Counted from the stretch's first letter, positions 52,851 to 64,000 are shown. The stretch: 64,000 nucleotides of DNA from Micromussa lordhowensis (GCA_964020085.1 OZ026598.1:5569024-5633023), one strand, 5' to 3'. Program-made: numbers and translations. Notes: a model not told the origin generated them from the sequence alone.

Positions 52851-55800
52851 TCATTGTAAAACAGCCGGCGCTGTGGTGGACTCCTGGCTCTCTTGATCTT
52901 GTTGTTCCAGTTTAGCTATTTCAGCTTTCATTTGGTGAATGGCGTCATTGCAGACCTTAAGCTTCTCGTGCAATTCGCTGATTTCTTTGCCGATCTTTTG
53001 CCGGGCACCGCCAATGGAAGCCGTCGTTCTTTGTTCAATTTCAGCCCCTTTGTGGAAAAGAAAGCAAAACTAAACGTTTATTAGCGATTAAGGAAGTTCC
53101 TTGGGCTACTCTCAGACTGAGTGTCTTGTAATTCCGCTAACGATAAAAGAGAGTATGAACACTCCAACACTACTCTGGAGGAATTTGAAAACGGAGGTTT
53201 CACTTTGAAAACGCATAAAATGTTTTCCGTCCACAGAACGCCAGAGGAATTTAAAAACACATCGATGACCGGTCATTGTGGATTTGTTTGAGGAAAACTC
53301 GGTCAAGGAAATAACAAGATGATCGTGACGCTATCGATTTCGCAAAGCTCCGTCTTCAAAATGTTTTCCATCAGCCACTTGAAAACGAAAAGCCAGCGTT
53401 TTAAATTCCTCCGGTTTCATGAGCGTTTTCGAAAAGCTCCGTTTTCGTGACGGATTAGTGTGGACGGTAGGCCTAACCGTAGAAATAAAGCTGCGTTTTC
53501 AAATTCCTCCGGTGTAGTGCGGATGTTGCCTAAAACACATTGACCATCACAAGAAATTCAGTGATTATTTGTTTCAAAGTTGCCATAGGTTAGGAACTGT
53601 TCAGGAAAAAAATCCTTCAAGCTCAGGGAAATGTCAGGAAATGTATTTTTAGTCAGGGAAAATTGACATTTTGAAATAAAGTACAAAAGCATTGACCATC
53701 ATAAGAAATTCAGTGATTATTTGTTACGCAGTTTCCATAGGTCAGGAACTGTTCAGGAAAAAATTCTTCAAGCTCAGAGAAATGTCAGGAAATTTATTTT
53801 TAGTCAGGGAAAATTGACATTTTGAAATAAAGTACAACAGCATTGACCATCACAAGAAATGGATTATTTGTTTCAAAGTTGCCAGAGGTCAGGAAATGGT
53901 CAGGGACAAAAATTCTACGGTCAGGGAATTTAATTTTGAGTCAGGGACAATTGACATTTTGAAGAAAAGTCAGGGAAAATTGAAATCATAACACCACTGA
54001 TTTAATACTTTTGAAGTGTTCAAGGAACATTTTAGGACACTGTGATTTCAAGGGTGCTTGACAATGAATTTGTCGAGAACATATCAGTCTTAAATAAATG
54101 GGTGGAAAGGTCAGCTGTAAGGAAGCTGCTAATCTCAAATTGTCTTATTTGTTTGGTCAGGGAAATGTTGCTTTATCAAGGAAAATTCGGGGAGTTCTTG
54201 AAAGTCTGCGGCGAGAGTGTGTTTACTTACAATCTGACTCGTGTTTTATTGGTGGCAGCTGTCTTGCACTCAGTAAGCACTGGTGCATCATCTGCGTGGG
54301 ATCTTGGAAAATCTGGAAAACAAAACAACATGAAATTTTACAATATTCCAATTCTACTATTGTAACATTTTGCTAAAGATTAAAAATCTTAATCAGACTA
54401 TTCACTAAGAAAGAATTTTGCAAGGCTAGTTGTGTCTACTGGAAAAGTCCTCTGTTGACCTAAATAAAACTTGGGAACAGAAGTACCATTTAAGATTTGA
54501 TCTAATTTGAATAAACTACTCCAATAAAACATACATTGTGGGACATCCAGTAGCCTCATGGTTAGTACACTTGGTGTGTGATCGAGCGGCCCAGGTTCAA
54601 GCCCTGGCTGGGGACATTGTGTTGTGTTCTTGGGCAAGACACTTAACTCTCACAGTACCTCTCTCCACCTACAGCTGTAGGTGTATAAATGGATACTGGC
54701 GAATTTAATGCAGGGGGGCACACCCTAGAATGGACTAGACTCCCATCCAGGGAGGGGTAGAAATATTCCTGATTGCTCCATGTTACAGAAACCAGAGTTA
54801 AGCTCCAGCCTGATTAGCCCCTTGGCTTGTACAGAGACTTTACCTAGAGCATACATGCATGATCAACGTCTATGTGAAGTTCACTTAAGCAAAGCATGCA
54901 TTTTTAGCTGTTAGGTATGAAGTAAATGGCTTAGTCAAGCAGTAATAATAATTATTTATTGTTCTTGACTTAAACTGAAATTTAGCATTCATAGAGAAAT
55001 GCATCTTCCTTTCACCATGTAGTATCATTACAGGATTCCAGTATTTAGTGGCTGAATTTACAGCCTAATAACCATAGACAGTGAATTCAAAATGAGCCAT
55101 TCTGTTGGTCCATCTAAAAACAGCCTTATTTCACTTACAATCTCATCATAGAACTCAGAAACCAACTGCTTCTTTCCTGAGGCAAGAGCAGATTCTGTTT
55201 GGAAAAGCTTCAAAAGATGATAAAATGTCACCTGAAAAGAAAAAAAAAAGAAAAAAAGGTTAACAAAGTTCTTCTCTCATAGGAAATCCCATACTAGGCT
55301 AAATATAGGAGTTTTCAAATTCAGCTTTTGTATACTGATATTTGCTATCTTTCACATCATCTTTTCATCTTTTTTTTAATACCATTAAATTCAGATACGC
55401 CTATCATACAAAATAACATTTAGATACATGTATCATACAAAATGCCCCCCTTTATATTTTTAACATAATTATACTACAGAAAGTTTAAATTCAATAACAG
55501 AAGACGAAAATAATGATGCAAGCAAATTAATAAAAAAATATTATTGCATACATGAAAGAAAAATAATTTGTTAGAAATCTAACTCAGGAAAGAGAAGAAA
55601 ACATCTGTTGCAGGACTGATGATTGTTGCAGTTGTGACTGAACTAACCGGTCTCTCAGCCTGATCCATGAAGAATATTTTGATCTGTATTTCAAATTCTC
55701 CCCAGCCTGACTCATTCACTTCATATGGAGGCTTTGTTACAACTGTTCAATAAGAAAACCAAAAATGTTACTTAGTCTACCCTTACTTTTCCTGGTATAT

Positions 55801-57632
55801 GGTTACTTTGGTTTGGAGAGAGATGGAAGTGAAAATAAAAGCAGTTTCTCTGTGCACAGGACTGAGGGCTACTCTGATATAATAACCCAACAATCTTATG
55901 AAAATCTTAGGAAATGTGACAGAGTTAAGCATCTTGTCCCAGATTTATGCATTGCCTGACTGGACATTATGCTATGAGCAGCCTTTGACCTTATACTGTG
56001 TTAGAAAAGGTTTAATAATTAACTGTTATTGCACAATATATTAGAACCTGTTTAGAGCAGACACCCTGTATTAAGCGGACACTAGTGAGTGTGCCAAGGA
56101 TGTCTGCTTAATACAGGTTTCACTGCATCTACAAAAAAATTGATCTACGAGTCCTCACATCTCTTACCTCTCAAGGGATTAGCATAACTTTCATGAAGTT
56201 TAAAGTGGACTTTTTTCACATAACTTGACATGTCCTGCAAAACATAACTTAATTTTATAAATGCTTTATAAATGCCGGTTGTCTAATAGATTACTCATGT
56301 TGGCGAAATTTAGAATGTTACATAGTACAAATGTAACAGACTTCAGGCTCGGGCGTGATTATATCATTACACATTGCCATTTCCTTTGCTGTTGCTATAT
56401 AGGAAAGACGTATAGCCTCAAAATTTGTGTTTCTTACCCTCCGCCATGTTGTTCAGGCCATTCTCTCGTGGTTTCGTGAACTCGTTCCAGGCTCCACAAT
56501 TTGCTCAGTGGAATTACAGATACAAACAAGCTTACAACGACCTTAAAACACATCTTCCATAGCCAGATTGAGCCAAGGTAAGAAGGTAACAACTTTCCTT
56601 CTTTTTGCCATTGGCATCTCCTTATGCCCAGAACAGCTTTTAGACATTATTTTGGGGGTTTTAAAAACCCAAGTCTGTTACATTTGCACAGTGTATAATG
56701 CTCGAAATTTCACCAACACAAGTAATCTATCAGAACCCCCACACATGAACACATTCTATTTTGGGGTGGTCCGTAGAGGGGGTCCGTAGGGGTAGTCTGC
56801 AGACCTGGTCCGTAGTGGGGGTCTGCGGACCGGGGGTCAGTGTTTTCGGAAATTTCACCAACACAAGTAATCTATCAGAACCCCCACACATGAACACATT
56901 CTATTTTGGGGTGGTCCGTAGAGGGGGTCCGTAGGGGTAGTCTGCAGACCTGGTCCGTAGTGGGGGTCTGCGGACCGGGGGTCAGTGTTTTCGGGTTACC
57001 CTCCCTACCCACCAACCCCCTACCATCCTTAATCAATCAATCGAAAATTTGTCCCTCTGTCTGTCTGTCTGTTTCAAAATGAGTCGTACAAAACGGCAAG
57101 TTTCATTGAAATGAAAATGCAACTTTTGGTGGAACACATTTTCATATGAATGGTTTTGCACAAAGACTCGTTTTGAGACGGAGGCAGAGGGTACCTTGGA
57201 AATGGCCTATTAATAACCTACTTCTATGTAAAAAGGTTTCATTTTTCTCCAGTTGCAAATCGAAAGTTGCATCTTGATATGAGTCTCTTCAAGTGAAATT
57301 TAGAGTTCCCTTGGTTGCAAACAAGCTATTTTAAAATCCTAAAATTTCATAAACAACATAAATTCTGGTCTGTAGTCGTGTTCATCGAGTGGTACACACC
57401 TCATTCTTGAAAGGCCGAAGAAACACTGTCCAGCCGTGCGTATGACCGTCGCTTTCTCGTTTTTTTCCAAAGTAGTGAGAAACATTTCCAAATATGACTG
57501 GCTTTACGATTGTAATACCCTTTAGAAAACGAAATAGAATAAATAGTTCTCAGTGAAAGGAAAGAACATTTTCAATTTTTCCAAAACAAAAAAACAAACC
57601 TTCACTCTTGCGTTGTCGCCAGAAGACGCCAT
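52851..57632 (-). CDS. YEATS4: YEATS domain-containing protein 4 (GAS41)
   Basis: This is a nuclear reader of acetylated histone H3 that belongs to the TIP60/NuA4 and SRCAP complexes and supports H2A.Z deposition. Seven minus-strand exons keep phase: 57632-57600, 57519-57400, 56234-56168, 55742-55648, 55231-55139, 54312-54231 and 53047-52851, giving 228 residues against 227 in human. The YEATS domain starts [21 protein letters not shown] (H65, S67, Y68) and SGWGEF (W87) supply the acyl-lysine aromatic cage, all intact. [10 protein letters not shown] and [16 protein letters not shown] follow. A C-terminal coiled coil (about 170-215) has heptad-like ELHEKLK and IAKLEQQ. The ATG lies in ATATGGCG. 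Introns hold a 3-copy tandem repeat, a SINE and a 145-bp duplication. Confidence 0.97.
53538..53990. repeat. Three-copy tandem repeat, about 151 bp per unit (YEATS4 intron 6)
   Basis: Units start at 53538, 53690 and 53841 with CATTGACCATCA and contain AGTCAGGGAAAATTGACATT. The third is the most diverged. The region has no coding sequence. Confidence 0.8.
54541..54795 (+). repeat. tRNA-derived SINE (YEATS4 intron 5)
   Basis: The head has an A-box-like TAGCCTCATGGTTAGTAC and a B box GGTTCAAGCCC. The body contains TTGGGCAAGACACTTAACTC and GACTCCCATCCAGGGA, matching the SINE at 44895. Confidence 0.7.
56040..56128. repeat. Short MITE (YEATS4 intron 3)
   Basis: CCTGTATTAAGCGGACA and TGTCTGCTTAATACAGG form inverted arms about 30 bp apart. 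Wording resembles the GGCCGCTTAATAGAGG piece near 24690. Confidence 0.5.
56704..56994. repeat. 145-bp near-exact tandem duplication (YEATS4 intron 2)
   Basis: Two adjacent units (56704-56848 and 56849-56993) begin GAAATTTCACCAACAC and end CAGTGTTTTCG. Each contains its own GGTCCGTAG/GGTCTGCGGACC array. No difference between copies was noticed, so the event looks recent. Confidence 0.85.
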
Positions 57633-58835
57633 ATTGTTTCAGTCAGCGGAGACTATCGCGGGCTCACTTTATTGCCACCTAAGATCTTCAAATACCCTTA
57701 ACAAAGATTCCCAGATTTATGGGACAAAATGACTTCAACCAGACCAAGAAAGAACCAATCAGAACGTTCGGACTTACCTCATACCGTAAACTTCTGAAAG
57801 TAACGACCCCCAGAAAGCAACGTCAAAAAATTGTGGATGAATTCCTAAAGAAGCGATCCTTACGAAAGTAGCGAGGCCACTCCTAAAACCTCCACCTCCC
57901 TAAAAATAGTGAGACCCACTGGTAGGTTCAGTAGTAGCGGAGCTTCCATTCCCATATAGGAAAGAAAAGGAAACCCATGAATTGATTTTCTCATGGTTGT
58001 CATGGCAGCGGTATTGCTCGTGGGCGCGCACGCACGACAACGACGGCGACGACGGAGTCGAGCTAGATGGCGGCCACACTCCATGTTAATAGGTTGGCAG
58101 AGACATGCGCTCTTGGTTTCTAGCGTCCTTCTTTAATATTGAACATTCATGTTATGGTCAATTGACACCTGTTAAACAAGGTATCTGCTGACCAGTATCA
58201 CGTGACCATATCGTGTGCTCAGGTTATGAGCGCATCGAGATCTCGTAATTTTTTAATTTGACCGCGTGCTGGTTTTCGATTGGATCACAGACTCATGTTA
58301 GGTAAACTCGTTATAAACAGGGCTGGGTTGTTCTGAAGCCTAACCCAGCTAACCCTTATTAAGTTGAAATGGTACCCTAAAATATGGTGATGTTCATGAA
58401 AAAAGACCCTTGAACACGAAAAAAGCTTTAAAGACATGTACAATTCGATTGGTATGAAAAGCTTTGCCTCGAATAGACCATTTCCGAGTTACCTAAAGCC
58501 TCTCTTTCAAAGCGAGGCCTGGTGCACAACCACTCATATGAAAATGAGTTTAATTTGCATGTGAATGAAATCTCATTTTCATATGAAAGGGATGAGCACC
58601 AAGACTCGCTTTGAGAAAGATGCTAAAGGTAATTCGGAAATGGCCTATTGCCATCACAGGCTCATTCATTTCCCTTATGTAATCGAATATTTCCTACAAC
58701 TGCGGTTACTTTTTACAAAATGTAACAACCAGTGCACCCCGTCCCCCGAGATCCAATTTGCACCCCGCGCCCATTATTTAAGAAATAGAAAACATGTGCC
58801 GTGTTTCTATCGAGCTATAGAAACACGAGTGAAAG

Positions 58836-58866
<31 letters not shown>

Positions 58867-58867
58867 G

Positions 58868-58898
<31 letters not shown>

Positions 58899-60407
58899 GA
58901 GTTCTCCCAAACTTTCACGAGTATTTCTATAACTCGATAGGAACACGGAGAACATGTTTTCTATTCTCTTAGAAAATACCGCGGCGAAGAAAAAGAAAAA
59001 CAACTTGTTTACTTCGATCATCAAAATGTAGATTCTCTTTGTTCGCGCCATCATTACGTCAACAGCTCGTGCTAGTTCTGTGTTTCTATCGAGTTATAGA
59101 AACACGGGTATTTCTATAACTCGATAGGAACACGGAGAACATGTTTTCTATTTCTCTTAGAAAATACCGCGGCGAAGAGAAAGAAAAACAACTTGTTTAC
59201 TTCGATCATCAAAATGTAGATTCTCTTTGTTCGCGCCATCATTACGTCAACAGCTCGTGCTAGTTCTGTGTTTCTATCGAGTTATAGAAACACGGTTTTA
59301 AAAAAATTAACGTGCGTATTTGCTTTGGGTTATTTTCTAATTATGACTTGTTAAATGCTTAATTCTTCGTGTAAGAAACTTAAAGTGCATTTTTCTCAAA
59401 TGTCTACTTTTGCACCGACTGACTTCACGCTAACATTTCTACTTTGCAAAGTATTTAAGTAGACTTTCTGAAACTTGGGGTGATCAAACACCAATAGTGT
59501 GGTGATGCAATAAACCAAAAGAATCGTAATATTTTAACGCCTGTCAAGCAACATGAGATGATTTGTCCCCTGAGTGTGGTGTAAAATAAGGTTATTTCTT
59601 ATAACAAGGTTATTTATTATATAAAGCCTGTTGAAAACACTGAAAACAGGAATTAACTGTCAAAACTTAGGTTCATTGCACAGAACAAAACATAAACTTA
59701 CACGATATGCCCGTTTGACAGTCAAATCTTGTTTTGTAAAAGAGCAGGAAGTGTTGGCGTCAATACTATAAGACACTACCTCACAAGGCTGTGGCTGGTT
59801 GCCATAGCAACCATTTTGAGTAAAACCTTCAAAATTAATTTATTTTCTCTTCACAGTGCAATCGCACACAATTGATCTTTTTCACCATATTTAAACAAAC
59901 TTTTTGGTCCCTTTTAGGGTACCATTCCACCTTAACGCTAACCTAACCCTAACCCGTAACGCTAACCCAGGATTTTAAAAATTAACCGAGGTATAAATTT
60001 TTCTTGTATACAAATGTTTTTCATGTACTGCTTTTATTTTGTGTATTTTGAGGACTTTGAGATTGTTCAAACTCGAAACAGAAGGCCAAACGACATAAAC
60101 AGAAATTTTCACGGTAAAGTTACAGCTCAAATTACTTATCCTGGGTTAGCTTAATCGGGCTTTGAACAACCCGGCCAAGGAGCTGCGCTTTTAGGCTTGG
60201 CTAAATCTATGTATTAGATTTATTTTTCCAATATAGACAGTCAGGTGAAAGTTACGAGTGGTAACTTGATTGAAGGCACTTTACAACAACGGAAGGTCTC
60301 GTTTATGCCACGGAGCATTGTGAAATGTCAATTCTTGCTTTTCATCAAGTAACAGGAACTTTGATTCAAATTACATGAAGAGATCGCCTTAATGTGACAT
60401 TAATATA
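57633..60407. other. Region upstream of YEATS4
   Basis: This contains the YEATS4 promoter side. ATGGCGGCC at 58064 on the plus strand begins a frame of only 18 codons, so a divergent gene is not supported. Hairpin repeats occupy 58797-59294. From about 59300 to 60407 no gene or clear repeat was seen. Confidence 0.5.
58797..59294. repeat. Hairpin element with a 187-bp tandem duplication
   Basis: GTGTTTCTATCGAGCTATAG starts a hairpin with GAACTCGAAAAAGCTGTGG-like arms. The distal part is duplicated head to tail (58921-59107 and 59108-59294); both copies hold ATACCGCGGCGAAGA and CTCGTGCTAGTTCTGTG. One copy has a single extra T near ATTTCTCTTAG, so they are nearly identical. Confidence 0.75.
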
Positions 60408-60827
60408 GGGTGCTTTCCATTCGACCGAAAATTATGGAAATTCCGGCTGGGGGGGGGGGGGGGAGCGAATGGAACAGACATTTTCCGGACTCTCATTCCG
60501 AAATTTTGGGTGTACTTCGCGAGGTTTGCCTCAAATTCCGGAAAAATCGGAATAGCCGGAAAATTCCTCATTTTCGCTCGCGCCCAGTTTCTCCGAGCCT
60601 CGAAATCGGACTCAACATGGCTGATCCGCAAGCTTCTCCACACCAGTGCTCGTCATGTTTTCTATCTGACAGACGACTTTCTTGCTTCAACATTGTTGCA
60701 ATGGATTGGCCATAGCAAGCTTTAGTAAGTAGTGTGAAAATACATATAAGCTACGTGAAATGTGGACATGACCGCGCGAGTGAACAGCTTGCCTTGTCAG
60801 GAAAATAAAGAGGTATCTTACCCTTAA

Positions 60828-62572
60828 TCCCGACATAGTCAATCGAACGTTCGCTAATCGAAGCCAATCGAACTTACAAAAACATTTTGCCAATCGAACG
60901 CAATCGAACGTTCGGTAATCGAACATAATCGAACTCAATCGAACATACCCGAACACCTCAACAATCAGAAACACGAACCAGTTTCATCTGGTCAGAAACA
61001 AAGCGTTGCGCCGGTCAAATAAGTTATTTATTGGCTGTTATTTCAAACACGAGTACAACAGCCAAGATGTCGGACAGGGTAGAGGTGAAACTTGCTATTC
61101 TGGACGCGGTGGTAAACTGGGGCTACCATGAGTGCTCTTTCGTCGTCGGTGTCGGGGATAATTTTTTGTCAAGCAGAAAAGAGGAGATAGGGGTCCGGCT
61201 CTGAGGGCAACTGACGATGACCGCGGCCAGCTTGGTCATTTACAACGTCAACTGGTGACTTTGCTATGGCCGACGAGAAAAACAGGAAAAACTTGAAATT
61301 AGGAAATTGAAGGAAGGAGATCATCTCGACAAGTGTTACCAACAGTGGTCTTAAGTTGGGCGATATGGCTGCATTATTTGTTCCCGGTTTAAATCTGGTA
61401 GTGGGAAAAGTTGTTCAGAGGATAACAAGGACATTAAAAGCATCCACCTCCTTCCCTGTTCTGTATCTCGACAAGGACATCGTGAAATTACCAAGCTTGA
61501 CGGAAGTAGCTGTTAACGTTTTTTATGGAGTTTCGGATATTGCTTCTGAAAGTCTGCCACAAACATATTCTGTTTCGACTTCGTGTATGTGGTGTAATGC
61601 TAAAGAGTGTGCCAGGGTGTTACATTGCCAGGTTTTAGATGGAAAATTTTGTATGGACGAACAAGACATGACTTTTATAAAAACAAAGTTATCTGCATTC
61701 ATGGAAAATGAACGCGGTGAACGTGTTAGACTGCGAGAAAAAGAGGAAAAGCTTGAGAAAATTAGGAAACTCAAGGAAGGAGATCCAATGACAGTTATTT
61801 TATTACGAAAAGTACTTTTGGAAATGGAAGTGAATTTTAAAGCAAGTGATTCTAAGAAAAAACTCGTTGAAAGAGTTTTAACGGAAAGATCAAAGGCCAA
61901 TAGGGCCAATAACGCGTCAAGGGAACATACCACAGACGCCGAGCTCATTCAAGATCAAACATCAACATCATCCGATTCATCCTCTACATCTTTAACAACT
62001 TTAAAATACTCCACGTACTTCGCTTCCATTCCGGATATCCCAAAAGCAGCAGTAGAGCCCAACACCAATGCGGTAGTGTGCAGGAATATTGGCAATACAT
62101 ACTTTGTTTACTTTATTGATTATGACGGTAAGAAAAATTTTTTTGTTATTGGTGTTAGTGTTATTTCTTTTACATTTAATGAACCGTTGTGACATCAAAA
62201 GTTTAGCTTACATTGCTTGCGTTTTGCAGCATCTTCTGCAAGGCACCACTTGCAGTTTTAATGGAAATCTACTTTGAGGTAACGAGGACACTTTTAGCGC
62301 CAGTAGTAACTATTTTGTACACACTGTACACTGTTGCGCGCGTCCAGATTCAGTTGCAGTGGTTGTTTTCTAGTTATCTAAGCGAAGCTTTAGCGACGAC
62401 GGTATAAATCTTTTAAAAATTTCGGTGTTATAAACGATTGGGTTCGGTAATCGAACTTAATCGAATTCACAAAAAAACTCCAGTTCGATTATGTTCGATT
62501 GCCGAACCAATCGAACTCCGATTGGGTTCGAATGCTTTCTGGTTCGGTTTAGTTCGATTGACTACGCCGGGA
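60828..62572. mobile_element. Inner nested DNA transposon with AATCGAAC subterminal repeats
   Basis: TCCCGACATAGTCAATCGAAC and GTTCGATTGACTACGCCGGGA are its inverted ends. AATCGAAC and its complement recur many times inside both ends, an arrangement typical of transposase-binding subterminal repeats. It carries the ORF at 61365. No exact target duplication was found. Confidence 0.6.
61365..62192 (+). CDS. Unknown ORF in the inner transposon, SAP-like and coiled-coil segments
   Basis: Starting at the first ATG (MAALFVPGLNLVVGK), the frame encodes 275 residues. It has a small Cys-rich section (CMWCNAKECARVLHC), a charged coiled coil (about 120-145), and a segment VILLRKVLLEMEV...KKKLVERVL that resembles a SAP DNA-binding helix pair, then a Ser/Thr-rich stretch. 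A donor-like GTAAGA at 62128 suggests translation may really continue in a spliced exon rather than to the stop at 62192. A related fragment of the charged region lies just upstream at 61273-61330. No transposase signature was recognised; function unknown. Confidence 0.45.
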   Translation: MAALFVPGLNLVVGKVVQRITRTLKASTSFPVLYLDKDIVKLPSLTEVAVNVFYGVSDIASESLPQTYSVSTSCMWCNAKECARVLHCQVLDGKFCMDEQDMTFIKTKLSAFMENERGERVRLREKEEKLEKIRKLKEGDPMTVILLRKVLLEMEVNFKASDSKKKLVERVLTERSKANRANNASREHTTDAELIQDQTSTSSDSSSTSLTTLKYSTYFASIPDIPKAAVEPNTNAVVCRNIGNTYFVYFIDYDGKKNFFVIGVSVISFTFNEPL

Positions 62573-63010
62573 GCTTGCATGCTACACTGATAAAAGTTAT
62601 ATCGTCGTCTTCATCTAACACATCGTTTGTTTCAACTTCAGAGTTGTCAAGCAACTCCAAAGCAAGTAAAAAGGTTGCGAAACTTGCAACGTGATGACCT
62701 GGGACTGGTTAGTCTAACCAACCGGAAAATACTGTTCCATTCGTCACATGGAATACCGGGAATTTCAAAGCAGAATATTTGGTCGAATGGAAAGCGCCCA
62801 TTGATTTAAACTGGAAGAAGAGACCAGTCGTATCAACTTTGTATAACGTTTCTTATTATATGGGTAGCTCCGTGAGCGGGCAAGATGAATCAAATCCTGC
62901 GCTGTGATTGGCTACCCCGGTGAGCGGGCAAGACGGAGCTATCTTGCCTGCTCGAGACTACCCGCCTTGTCCCGCAAGATTTCCCCGAAAGCCATAGAAT
63001 AAATCCTTTA

Positions 63011-63157
63011 TTGACCAAGCTTGTTCGGTCAAGATGGCTTGATATTGGCCTCGTTCTTTTTTTGCTTGTTGATGGACGTTGACCTCGTCTCGGTCCATAA
63101 AAACGCAAAAAAGAACTCGACCAATATCCAGCCATCTTGACCTCACACTTGGTCAAT
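63011..63157. repeat. Hairpin MITE
   Basis: Arms of about 52 bp, including GGTCAAGATGGCTTGATATT and its near complement, close on a centre with GACGTTGACCTCGTCTC. It is bounded by TTGACCAAG / CTTGGTCAA. Confidence 0.65.
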
Positions 63158-63617
63158 AACCCATATTTATTCCCCGAAAGTATACGATCCTTCGAAAGTC
63201 GAAAGTAACGAGCCTGGCTGCTAACTACGGTATAGTAATACCTCTTGTTCTTTCTTAACTTTCATAATGTATAATCAAACAGAAACTAACGGTCTGTTAA
63301 TAGGTTGTACATTGTCCCAGTTTCGACAAAAAAAAAAACACTTGAGAAACGTCGAAAATGGTCAACTACTCTTTCGACCCTGCCGTTTTACTGAGATCAA
63401 AGGTTTATCGCACAATGCCATGATGATAATACCAGTAGAATGTCTAATTCTTTTCGTTTTTAATAAATTACTTCTAGTTCGTTTTTAAATATATGCTAGA
63501 TTCCATAGGAGAACTACGTATTTCAAAACACTATTTTTCGTTTATAAAGACCAATTATATAGTCGTGCGTTCAAAGCCTTGTACACTCTTGATTTTTTAT
63601 ACGAATATATGTTTTAT

Positions 63618-63880
63618 AAGAATATCGAGGCTGAAATTTAAAGAATATTTTAAGAAATAAACCGTAGGCTGAGATTTTGAAAGAATGCATTTTTTTGTGT
63701 TAAAAGTTTGTAAATCAACACAGTGATGCGTTTTTAACTAACCCCGTATAAAACGCTTCCTTCTATTAACGGCAAACTGAAGTAGCCAAAAAGCAACAAA
63801 AAGAGCACTAGCCGTGTGTTTGATGCTCTGATGTCTGCAGGCTGGGTCCAAATTTACACTAATACCATCCAGACTTTTAT
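63618..63880 (+). repeat. Diverged dispersed duplicate, copy 2
   Basis: It follows the same block order as 51785-52030: AGAATATCGAGG, CTGAAATTT, AATAAACC, CTGAGATTTT, TTTTTAACTAA, ACGGCAAA, CTGGGTCCAAATTTA. It may be an element remnant or an old segmental copy. Confidence 0.6.
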
Positions 63881-64000
63881 AACTACCCGTAGGTCATATA
63901 AGAAAAAATAGAAATCTATTCTGCCTCTGAAACATTATTACAAAAAGTAAAAAGTGTAACTAGACATGAAATTAATGCAACCTCGAGCTCAGCTTAGGAA

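Larger units (their letters stand above)
60408..62799. mobile_element. Outer DNA transposon interrupted by an inner one
   Basis: The ends GGGTGCTTTCCATTCGACC and GGTCGAATGGAAAGCGCCC are inverted, and similarity continues about 80 bp inwards through CGAATGGAACAG and ATTTTCCGG. Possible TTAA words lie nearby on both sides (60400 and 62806), but no exact target duplication was resolved. Removing the inner insertion leaves about 650 bp with short frames of no known family. Confidence 0.6.
62800..64000. other. Right-end intergenic sequence
   Basis: A GAGCGGGCAAGA direct repeat (62873 and 62920), a hairpin MITE and a diverged duplicate of 51785-52030 are present. No gene was recognised. Confidence 0.5.

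Noticed and set aside
58064..58120. Divergent gene starting ATGGCGGCC upstream of YEATS4
   Set aside because: The frame closes after 18 codons and no convincing donor precedes the stop.

Overview
The window looks like nuclear DNA of a marine invertebrate, most likely a cnidarian (anthozoan or coral-like). This is inferred from intron-rich genes with GT/AG splice sites, AT-rich introns full of short inverted-repeat transposons, the recurring ACATGTA word, a DIRS-like tyrosine-recombinase retroelement and a Penelope-type hammerhead motif. No bacterial features, operons or CRISPR arrays are visible. No taxon search was possible.

Five protein-coding genes could be assembled exon by exon, with reading phase kept across every junction. 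From left to right: (1) SDHB, minus strand, the mitochondrial succinate dehydrogenase iron-sulfur subunit. Six exons are present and the 3' part runs off the left edge. (2) A plus-strand PTB-SH2 adaptor of SH2D5-like architecture, eight exons and 578 residues. (3) Plus-strand GSTK1, a kappa-class glutathione transferase, nine exons and 225 residues, with a broken DIRS-like retrotransposon in intron 3. (4) A minus-strand gene for an unrecognised single-pass membrane protein of about 1013 residues. It has a signal peptide, a Cys-rich and glycosylation-rich ectodomain, a furin-like RAKR site, and a long disordered Lys-rich tail carrying six RRKS motifs and one RRGS. (5) Minus-strand YEATS4/GAS41, the acetyl-lysine reader shared by TIP60/NuA4 and SRCAP, seven exons and 228 residues.

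SDHB and the adaptor are divergent, GSTK1 and the membrane protein are convergent, and the membrane protein and YEATS4 are in the same direction. The genes belong to unrelated pathways (respiration, tyrosine-kinase signalling, detoxification, a novel surface protein, chromatin reading), so no joint function is suggested.

The rest is mobile-element debris. It includes a Mutator-like element with 93-bp inverted ends and a 9-bp target duplication (13378-14869), three elements with CAGGG ends (two with exact 5-bp duplications), TA-flanked pogo/Tigger-like elements, tRNA-derived SINEs, many hairpin MITEs, and a nested pair of DNA transposons at the right end whose inner member carries a 275-residue ORF with a SAP-like segment.

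The best candidates for something undescribed are the RRKS-tailed membrane protein and a perfect 186-bp palindrome at 50681-50866. Each strand of the palindrome encodes a minimal type I hammerhead ribozyme-like core.
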